Shown: one piece after another, positions 56,699 to 64,000 of the stretch
Layout: each line of letters opens with the position of its first letter
Numbering within the stretch: the first letter of the stretch is position 1
From: Takashimella koratensis
Lineage: Eukaryota > Basidiomycota > Tremellomycetes > Trichosporonales > Tetragoniomycetaceae
NCBI GenBank assembly: GCA_003116875.1
Contig: BCKT01000002.1
Coordinates: 2,144,045-2,208,044, forward strand
Length of the DNA stretch: 64,000 nt
Direction: 5' to 3'
Position numbers and translations under genes: made by a program
Notes under the pieces: generated by a model
Databases searched by the model: none
Told to the model about the DNA's origin: nothing
The model's input: the letters and a program-made list of their open reading frames with translations, nothing else

Positions 56699-59240
56699 AT
56701 GGGCGGAGGTGTTGCTGTTCAACCTGGAGAAAGCGGTGGGTGGAAGTCGTTTTTCGACCCCGCCAACCGCCGTGCCATCATTTTCTGCGCCTTAATTACA
56801 ACTGGGCCAGTGAGTGGACTCTGCTTGCACGATGTCCGTTTAGATCGAAGCTGACCTTCTTCTCGGTCAGATTCTCTACGGATACGGTGGGTAGTTTCAT
56901 CGTACGAGGGAGACACTACACTCACTCATTTGCAGACGGTACCTACTTCACCAGTCTCCTCGCAGAAAACGCTTTCAGTAGGTGGTTTGGCAAGTCATTG
57001 GCACAGTTCCTGATCATTACTAGAGCGCGACTATGGTTACTCTACCACTGCTGCCGACGGCACGGTGTCGTACGCCTACAGTTCATCCAACCAGTCGCTC
57101 TGGACCAGTATCATTGTAAGCTCTTGCAGTGTTGTATCTCTGACCTCTCAGCAAGTTGGAGAAGTCGTCGGCGCGCTTTGCGCTGGTTTCCTTGGTGACT
57201 GGGGAGGGCGAAAGGGTGCCATCTCGGTGGCAATCACCCTTGTCACCATCGGTATCACCATTCAGATTGCCTACGCTTCGTCCGCGTAAGTTACCACATC
57301 AGTTCGACAGCTTACATTTGCAGCACTCTGACTGTCGGCCGTCTTATCATCGGTTTGGGCGTTGGTGTCATCTCCAATGCGTGAGTTCTGGTTCGTCTGC
57401 ATATACTCACAGTACCCAGCGTCCCTCTGTACTTGTCCGAGATTCCTCCTGCCGCAGTTCGCGCAAGTCTTGTATCCAGCTGGCAGTTGATGCTCGCCAT
57501 CGGTCAAGTCATTGGTGCCTGCGTTGGTTACGGCTCGGAAGGCTTGACCAGCAGCGCAGCGTACCGAATCCCCATGGGCATCAACTATGTCTGGGTACTG
57601 CTCATCGCTGTCGCACTCCTGATTGTCCCGGAGTCCCGTGAGTGTTGTTCGCGTCATTCCCCTACTTTCGCTAACTCCGTTCAGCCCGATGGCTCTTGTA
57701 CAAGGACCGCGAGGAGAAGGCGGTCAAAGCATTGAACAAGATTCACGGTGGAACTGAGCAGTGTGACACCTTGGTCCAGGAACAACTGGCCATCCTCCAC
57801 AAGTCTCGAGAGGAGGAGCATGAGGCGACCAATGGTGCTAAGTCGAAATGGTCGGACTTGATCAGTGAGTGTGTTACAGGCAAGGAGATAGGTCTGTCAC
57901 TAACGCCTCAAAAGTGGACCCGGTTGAGCGACGCAAGTTCATTGCATGTGTCGGTGTCCTCGTCAGCCAGCAGGTAAGTAGTCAAGCATACCAGTTGTTT
58001 TGAACAGTGCTAACATCCCGACAGATCAGTGGCGTGCAGTTCATCTTCTCGTACACAACTGTGAGTAGACACTGACCGGTAAAAAGCGCGACGGCTGACT
58101 CTTTACCAGACTTTCTTTGAGCTTGTCGGTATCGACGACGCGTTCACGATCACTGTGAGTCCTCATCACCGACACGCGTCGACTGTAGCTGACCCGCAAA
58201 TAGATCGTTGTCGACTGTATCGAGGTCTTTGGTGTAGGTTCATTGACTGTCAGCGGAGAGCCGCTGCTGACGTAACAGGTTCTTTGCGCGTTCCTCATTG
58301 TGGACCGATTTGGTCGTCGTCCTTTGTTGCTCTGGAGGTGAGTCAACAAGTCATTCCGGAGCTGACAATCCAGTGCTGTCTCAATGATGATCTGTCTCTT
58401 GATTGTTGGAGCTCTTGGCGTAGGTCGAGCATCTTCGGAAAGTGCTGATCTGCAGGCGGTTGCCGGATGGCGTGACTTTTCGGCGTACTTCTCCGCTCAT
58501 CAGTCGATGGCTAGTGGAGTCGCCGCATTCATCTGTCTCTACGTTTGGCTCTTGTGAGTGTCGGCAAGCTTGGCAACGACTAATTTTGGCAGCAACCTGT
58601 GCTGGGGTCCTCTCGCCTGGAATGTGAGTTATCATGGGTGTCATGTGACTGTGGCCTCGCGCTGACCGACTGCAGGTTGCCAGTGAGATGTCTACAGGTC
58701 GCAACAGGCAGAAGATGATGGCTGTCGGCACTGCGTCATTCTGGATTGTGGCTTGGTTGACAACCTTCACTCTTCCGTATCTTTTCAACGTAAGCTCCGC
58801 TGTGCTCCTTGAGGTCTCGTGTGAACAGCCGCTGACTTGACCAACAGGCCGACCAGGCAGGACTTGGCCCCATGATCGGCTTCGTGAGTATTTTGAAATA
58901 ACTCTTTGGGGTTTGCTTCCCACTTACACACTACAACCCAGATCTATGGCTTCGGGGCGTTCGTTAGCGTCGTGTTCGTCTACTTCTACATCCCTGAGAC
59001 TCATGGAAGGTGAGTGCTTCACAAAGATCACGCGTCACGCCGCTGACACCCTCTTTCAGGACCCTGGAGGAAATCAACTTTATGTTTTCCGCTGGAATTC
59101 CCACACGGAAGTGGACCACGTACGACCTCGCCACCGTGGTTGCAAAAGATGAAAAGAAGGCCATCCGCCCAGGCACGACCGAGCACATTGAGCGTCCCGA
59201 TGAAGTAGCTCGCTTGGGCCGATTTGAAAGCCACGACTGA
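56699..59240 (+). CDS. Sugar-porter family MFS transporter
   Basis: Nineteen exons from 56699-56809 to 59060-59240, including a 16-nt exon (56871-56886), give 562 residues. It is a 12-segment plasma-membrane hexose/oligosaccharide proton symporter. Motifs: NRRAIIFCALITTGP, DGTYFTSLLAENAFKRDYG, GALCAGFLGDWGGRKGAIS (loop 2-3), GRLIIGLGVGVISNAVPLYL SEIPP, AAYRIPMGINYVWV, VPESPRWLLYKDREEKA, VDRFGRRPLLLW, NLCWGPLAWNVASEMSTGRN, and the closing IPETHGRTLEEINFMF. Substrate unknown. The exon set is 56699-56809, 56871-56886, 56936-56977, 57024-57285, 57324-57380, 57420-57637, 57685-57864, 57915-57973, 58025-58060, 58110-58154, 58204-58233, 58279-58337, 58374-58419, 58456-58553, 58593-58623, 58676-58789, 58848-58883, 58942-59009, 59060-59240. 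Confidence 0.92.
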
Positions 59241-59544
59241 TTCAGGCGTGGGGCCGTGCTTATTTTACCCAGTGCGGAACACGAGCCGAGTACGGTCCGA
59301 AAAGTGCCTTTGATAGATGCAGATGGGGAGGAGCCCGGCGCGGGAGGAGAATCTAGGTACCTGTGTGGCCCGGGGCGCCAAAAGGCCCCAGGCACGTTTG
59401 AATAGATGTCCGGCAAGAGTGTATGCGGACAACATCACTTGACCACGGTACTGGAAACGCATCTTGTGGTCAGTCCATATATAGCATCAGTATCATTTCT
59501 GCACCTCTCTTGCTTGTTAGCCTCGCCCCCAGCCGTTACTCACT
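59241..59544. other. Intergenic region before the NTF2-like gene
   Basis: About 300 bases. A TATATA element (59478-59483) lies 62 bases before the NTF2-like ATG; nothing else recognised. Confidence 0.5.
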
Positions 59545-60160
59545 ATGTCTCAAACTCAAGACGACTGGCGTCAAGCCGTAACTCAGGCAGCACATTCCAG
59601 ATGGGCCGATGTGGAGAAGGGAAACTTCGACCCCGTCCTTGCTGGCTGGGCGTGAGTATAAACCAGTTCCACGCTGATCTCTCAGTGAAGATTGCAAGTT
59701 CAGCTTCGCTGGGAACAACTCCCTCGGAGCGCAGTTTACTGGCCCAAAGGCCGGTCGTCTGTGGTACGAGCGCCTGCTCAAAGTCATGCCCAACCTCAAA
59801 TTCTCCTTGCAAGATGTCATCGTCTCAGTGAGTATGAAGATAAGAGCAGCTGCAAAGGGACTTGGTGAGGGCAAGAATTCCTAGCCGAACTTGATATCTG
59901 GACTGCACTGGCAAAAACTCCGAGTCTGACGATTACAGGGAGAGCCGACTGACATGATCCTCACCATCGTCTGGTCGCTCTCGGACGACTCACTGGGCGA
60001 GACCTTCCACAACAAAGGCGTGAACATTGCTCACTTCGTCAATCGGAAGCTGGTCAGGCACGAGTTCTACCATGACACGGGGGCCTTGAGTGCGTTTCTC
60101 GCGAAGAAGAAAGCGGCTGGAATTGAGGAGGCGGCGGCAGCGCCGATCACCTCGACTTGA
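59545..60160 (+). CDS. Small SnoaL/NTF2-like protein
   Basis: Exons 59545-59651, 59704-59827 and 59939-60160 give 150 residues. Single NTF2-fold domain: DDWRQAVTQAAHSRWADVEK, FTGPKAGRLWYERLLKVMPN, LKFSLQDVIVS, MILTIVWSLSDDS and FHNKGVNIAHFVNRKLVRHE, then an Ala-rich tail. Relatives are isomerases, cyclases or dehydratases acting on small hydrophobic or sugar-derived substrates; the substrate is unknown. It is distinct from the two-domain SnoaL protein at 33.8-35.0 kb. Convergent with the lactonase gene, with about 60 bases between them. Confidence 0.75.
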
Positions 60161-60218
60161 AGAATGAGGTTGGCTGAGTACACAGTGCATTGAAAGCCAG
60201 TAAATGTACTGAAAAGAG

Positions 60219-61495
60219 TCACTGCGAGATCCAGACCACCGATGTAGGCTGGATGCATTCTTTAGGTGGAGCGAAGCAACCGCTGTGAGATCTCCATTGT
60301 TGGCGAGCCTTTCAAAAATGATTACCCTGCCTGTTAGCCCAATATGACATGTACCTACTTGTCACTATTCTGATTAGCCAATGCCAACAGCCTTTGATCT
60401 CTAGGCTCAAATTGCATCCCACGGGGACACTTGCCCAGCGACGACACAAAACGTAATGATGAACGAATCAGTCGGAACGGGATTGCCGATTCTATATCGA
60501 GGATAGCAATGCCATCATTCTGGTCATTGGGTGCGCCACGGTAAGTCATATCTGCGTCGCGTTCAGTACCGCACCATAAGGATGTTTTCTCACATGCTTG
60601 TTTGCCATCACGAGGAATGAGTATCTCTGGGAATGGTCAGCATACAGTTGGGGCAACCTCGGGAGACCTACCGGCGGCCTCCATTCCCCTCGAGCCGTCT
60701 GGCTTGTTGTATCCCGGATGCTCCAAAGTGATAGATGGAGGCAAAATTCGGATGTTCTCTCCAATAATGGACAACGAGCCGTTGTCTTGATTGATGGCAA
60801 ACGTCGAGGCGGTGAGAGAGATCTCATTGATGGTGTAGAGTGTTTGTCCTGAAGGATGTATCGCCAAATGCCGCGGTCCGGTACCGGGTGCTGTAGCGAC
60901 CCACGACGTGTACTTCAGTTCTCCAGCCTGGTCAAGCTGGTGGATGTGGATTCTAAGGTCAGCTTGCCCGGGCGTTCTCCTCTCACCTGTCGCTGCCCGC
61001 ATCGGTCACGTATACCCATGGATAAAATGGGTGTTGGTAGACACCGTGAGGATGTGAGGACGACTGCAAAGGTTTGTATCCGCCACTGCATTGGTAGGTG
61101 ACAGTTGACAGGGGGCTGGCTTCGGCGTTGTAAATCAAACTAAAAGAACGCAGCTGACTGGCCCCGTAATCGACGGCGAGGAAGGTTCTTCCGTCCGCCG
61201 TTATGGTGCCGTGTACGATGCGCTTCCAGTCGACGCAGGAGATACTCTTGTGAAGGACCCAGCTGGTGATCGTTCCATTCGAGGAGACTTGGCAATCGAA
61301 GAACTGTATCTCACCGTTGCATACTACAATGATCTCCCTAGGACTAGGGCCTGCTAGAATCCAGGTAGGGCTGACAGCGGTAGGGAGTGCGGCTCCCTCG
61401 TTGAGTTCAACGGTGGTGCCGTCGAAGGTGAGACTTGTGGCTGCGACACTCGACAAGCCTTTAAAGCTGCCCCATAGTAGTCCGTAAGTTGTCAT
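60219..61495 (-). CDS. Lactonase of the 7-bladed beta-propeller family, possible frameshift near the 3' end
   Basis: Exons 61495-60987, 60952-60672, 60626-60359 and 60326 onwards. The fold is the 6-phosphogluconolactonase/carboxy-muconate lactonase propeller. Motifs: SSHPHGVYQHPFYPWVYVTD, AGSDRIHIHQL, GTGPRHLAIHPSGQTLYTIN, DQNDGIAILDIE, LGKCPRGMQFEP and LLALANQNSDKVIIFERLAN. It would open sugar-acid or aryl lactones; cytosolic. In the last exon the family-like frame (DLTAVASLHLK) runs on without a nearby stop, while the neighbouring frame reads ECIQPTSVVWISQ and stops at 60219. This implies one missing base near 60262, either a sequencing error or a real mutation. The coordinate end assumes that stop. 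Confidence 0.75.
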
Positions 61496-61828
61496 TTGCT
61501 GACTTCAAGAGGGGATGGAGGGTTATGCATGTGAATTTAAGCAACCCCACCATCACCTCCGGCAGCGGCCAGTGCCGCCAGCAGCGGCCCGTCGTTGATC
61601 GGGTTGCCGGCGCGGTGAGTCATGGGTTCCAACGGCTTATGTAATTCACCGTGCGGAGTCGCTCCCGCTGGTTCATCCGCCGTTCAAAGCAGCCCGTCGG
61701 TTCGCCGGATGAGGTCTCCGGTCGGTTTGCGGTCGGGAGAATCGTTGCTGAACCCCGAAGATTTACAGCGACGCGCGATATAAATCACGGAACCTCGTTC
61801 CTCGCCTGGCCAATTTATCCTTGTTGCC
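61496..61828. other. Divergent intergenic region between lactonase and FAH-family genes
   Basis: Shared promoter region of about 330 bases. It has several CCGGCG/CGCCGG-type segments (61556-61620) and CGGTTCGCCGG near 61697. No gene. Confidence 0.5.
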
Positions 61829-62739
61829 ATGTCGCTCGCAGATTTCCCGTGCGCTCCCTCAAAGGTAGGACGGTGCTTGAGGTACAAGCTAAGGCTCCAG
61901 ATCATCGGTATCGGTAAAGCGTACAAATGGAACTACCACAATGAAGAGGTCGGTTGCTTTGCCCCGATGCGGAGCTGACTTTTGCTCAGGTGCCAGTCCC
62001 CCTTCCCGAGCCGCTGATCTTCTTGCGCCCGCCATCCAGTCTCGCTCCAAATGGACAGCCCATCGAGGTACCAGTCGGTGCGACACTGGCTTTTGAAGGT
62101 GAGCTCAGTCTGAGCTACGCTAAACGATGTTGTAGTGGAGATCGCCATCGTCATCGGAAAGCGGGGTAAAAACATCAAGCTCTCAGATGCCGAATCATAC
62201 ATTGATGGCTACGGTACGTAAACCTGTCCTGGGTACCGATGCTGAAGACCTCAGCTCTCATCCTTGACATGTGTGCGGACAATGTGCAGGCGCAAGCACG
62301 TAAGAACGGTCTACCCTGGGCAGTATGCAAGGGATTGGACACCATGAACCCCATCGGCCGATTCATTGGGCTGGACGAGATCCCAGATCCTTCAGCCGTC
62401 AACTTGAAGTTGACAGTGGGTGCAGTTTCTTCCTTTCTTCAGCGTAGATGCTTATAGGTACAGGCAAATGGGACAACGCTCTCCCACGACACCTCGGCCA
62501 ACCTAATCTACACGTTCGCTCAGGAGATCGCATATGCGTCCTCAATCTTCACTCTGGAGCCGGGAGATATCATTCTCACCGGAGCAGCCAAAGGCGCATG
62601 CGTGATCAGCGTCGGCGACGAATTGAAAGCATCCATGACTCTTCCAGACGGTACTGCTATCGATTCCTTTAATGTCAGCGTAGTAGAACGGCGAGGTGGA
62701 TACCAGTTTGGAAAGCATTGGGAGGACTGGCTGGAGTAG
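61829..62739 (+). CDS. Fumarylacetoacetate-hydrolase-family protein (FAHD1-like acylpyruvase)
   Basis: Exons 61829-61864, 61901-61948, 61990-62098, 62136-62213, 62255-62415 and 62458-62739 give 237 residues. FAHD1-like enzymes hydrolyse acylpyruvates or decarboxylate oxaloacetate with Mg2+. The sequence reads KIIGIGKAYKWNYHNEE (GxNY replaced by GKAY), LIFLRPPSSLAPNGQPIEVP, VEIAIVIGKRGKNI with the metal-binding Glu, ALILDMCADNVQAQARKNGL with the Asp, CKGLDTMNPIGRFI, and the end LEPGDIILTGAAKGACVISV. Length matches FAHD1 (about 220). It probably acts downstream in breakdown of keto acids together with the adjacent lactonase and dehydrogenase. Introns are 36-42 nt. No targeting signal is evident. 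Confidence 0.88.
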
Positions 62740-62889
62740 ATTGACAACGGAGATCATGTAGCAATGTTTCAGCAGTCACATGAGACCGGGTAGAGCCTGT
62801 ACTGCTGAACTGGCAGATAAACACGTACTTAGACACTCTAGACGAAGCGGTGACGGAGCAGCATCCGACGGCGGTGTTCCGGTGCCCTG

Positions 62890-62897
62890 TCACGTGA
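62890..62897. promoter_or_regulatory. TCACGTGA E-box octamer upstream of the Ldh2-family gene
   Basis: Palindromic bHLH-type site about 205 bases before the ATG at 63102; also 150 bases downstream of the FAH-family stop codon. Confidence 0.45.
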
Positions 62898-63101
62898 GAA
62901 CCAGGGCGCCGGTTAAAAACAGAAATCACCTTTCGTCCACGTCTGACTTGTATCAAGCGAGATCATAGGGGTGAGTCCAACGTTGGCCCAATAACACACA
63001 GTCTATTGGCAACAAGAGATTGACCACCATGATTGACAATGTACCATCGACCTCCACAACTCTTACTGGTCACAGATATAGCACAACATCGCTTTCCCAA
63101 A

Positions 63102-64000
63102 ATGCCCGACCAGACTACCACCAAGGTCCATGTCAAGGCGGAGGAGGCGCGCAAGTTTGTGGAAGCCGTGTTGAGAGGGAACGGGGTCGTGGAAGACAGC
63201 GCTGTGATTGTTGCTCGCTGTCTCATCGAGGCGGACTTGCGAGGTGTCGACACGCACGGTACGTTTGATTCAGTCTGCCAGCTCGGTGCAGCGCTGAAGC
63301 TAAATCACGGCTCAGGGGCCAATCGTATTCCCAGCTATATGAAGCGCATTCGCGCTGGTGTGCTTGATCCCAAGGCAGTCCCTGTGGTCAAGAAGATCTG
63401 CTCCTCAGTATATCAAGTGGATGGTCAGAATGGTACGTTTTGTTCCATAAAGTCGCTCATGGTTTGAAAGGTTTTGGATTCGTCGCTGCGACCATGGCGA
63501 TGGACCATTGCATCAATGCGGCGAAGGAGCACGGGATCGCGATGGCGTCTGTCAAGCATTCCAACCATTTTGGGATGTCGGCGAGCTTTGTCAAGCAAGC
63601 TATTGATCAGGATATGATGAGCATGGTGTTCACAAATTCCAGCCCAGCGGTGCGTCGACCCGTTTGACACCTTCTGAAGTTGCAGATTACCGTCTGGGGC
63701 GGCCGGGACAAGCTCATGGGTGTCAGTCCAATAGCGGCAGGTGCACCAGGAGGGCCAGGCGGCGTGCCTTTCATCTTGGACATGGCCCCTTCTATCGCAG
63801 CTCGCGGGTGAGGACAAATATCGGGCCCCACTGAGATTTTCAGGAAGATCTACAAAGCGCTAAGAAGGCATGAGAAGATTCCCACCGACTGGGCTTTGGA
63901 CGGCCAGGTGCGTCAGACACAAAGGTTGAATGTAGTCAACTCAGCTGACCAGGAAATAGGGGAAGCCGACAGACGACCCCGCAGCTGCGCTAGAGGGGTG
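63102..64000 (+). CDS. Malate/L-lactate dehydrogenase-type (Ldh2 family) oxidoreductase, 3' partial
   Basis: Exons 63102-63258, 63316-63432, 63471-63649, 63686-63807, 63844-63907 and 63960 to the window end. The Ldh2/MDH2 family consists of NAD(P)-dependent dehydrogenases of 2-hydroxy acids such as malate, sulfolactate, ureidoglycolate and sugar-acid-derived ketoacids, with a fold unlike Rossmann LDHs. Motifs: ARCLIEADLRGVDTHG with the catalytic His, RIPSYMKRIRAGVLD, VAATMAMDHCINAAKEHGIA, SVKHSNHFGMSASF, ITVWGGRDKLMGVSPIAAGA, VPFILDMAPSIAARGKIYKA and the start of GKPTDDPAAALEG. About 225 of some 350 residues are present. It follows the FAH-family gene on the same strand and closes a set that could convert a sugar acid or keto acid. 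Confidence 0.88.

Noticed and set aside
56699..59240. Maltose permease partner of the alpha-glucosidase
   Set aside because: The protein is a sugar porter, but it lies 14 kb away, and no motif fixes alpha-glucoside specificity.
1..64000. tRNA, rRNA or transposase genes
   Set aside because: No A/B-box pairs with cloverleaf potential, no rRNA blocks and no transposase or reverse-transcriptase motifs were noticed on either strand; a covariance-model scan was not possible here.

Overview
The window is nuclear DNA of a basidiomycete fungus. The evidence is dense short spliceosomal introns (GT-AG, a few GC-AG, with CTGAC/CTAAC-like branch sites close to the 3' end), protein types such as fungal PMT1, Zn2Cys6 regulators, RTA1 and DUR3, and a membrane protein of a kind common in basidiomycetes. 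A tremellomycete yeast (Tremellales or Trichosporonales) is my best guess, made by family resemblance and not proven. Gene models were spliced by hand; exon lengths, reading frames and family motifs agree across nearly all junctions.

Left block (1 to about 27.6 kb) is mainly housekeeping: pyruvate dehydrogenase E2 (LAT1, cut off at the left edge), exosome subunit CSL4, protein O-mannosyltransferase PMT1, a large membrane-anchored tandem amidohydrolase-like protein, a small cysteine-rich protein, pantothenate kinase (CAB1), the chromatin remodeller INO80, and a gene fusing a GNAT acetyltransferase to a FAR1-like zinc-binding domain. Introns here are mostly 55-400 nt, and three of them carry related repeats that begin at the splice donor (introner-like). 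An assembly gap (100 N flanked by poly-G) lies at 24.2-24.4 kb.

Right block (about 28 to 64 kb) is metabolic and accessory. In order it holds: Zn2Cys6 regulator, dihydroxyacetophenone-dioxygenase-like cupin, class III aminotransferase, tandem SnoaL-like protein, MFS transporter, amidase, GH13 alpha-glucosidase, alpha/beta hydrolase, second Zn2Cys6 regulator, RTA1-like protein, three tandem paralogues of Ser/Ala-rich proteins with a hydrophobic C-terminal tail, a basidiomycete-type membrane protein, urea transporter DUR3, sugar-porter MFS transporter, NTF2/SnoaL-like protein, lactonase-type beta-propeller, FAH-family hydrolase and an Ldh2-family dehydrogenase (cut off at the right edge). Introns here are mostly 32-60 nt, several exons are tiny (5, 8, 11, 16 nt), and many promoters have a TATA box 40-75 bp before the ATG.

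The right block reads as uptake and breakdown of nitrogen- and carbon-containing nutrients: transporters and hydrolases release the substrate, and aminotransferase, lactonase, FAH hydrolase and dehydrogenase process it. The cupin and aminotransferase promoters share a 12-base motif that sits inside a perfect inverted repeat of the CGG-N5-CCG type. The DUR3 promoter has three GATAAG sites. No tRNA, rRNA, CRISPR array or intact transposon was recognised.
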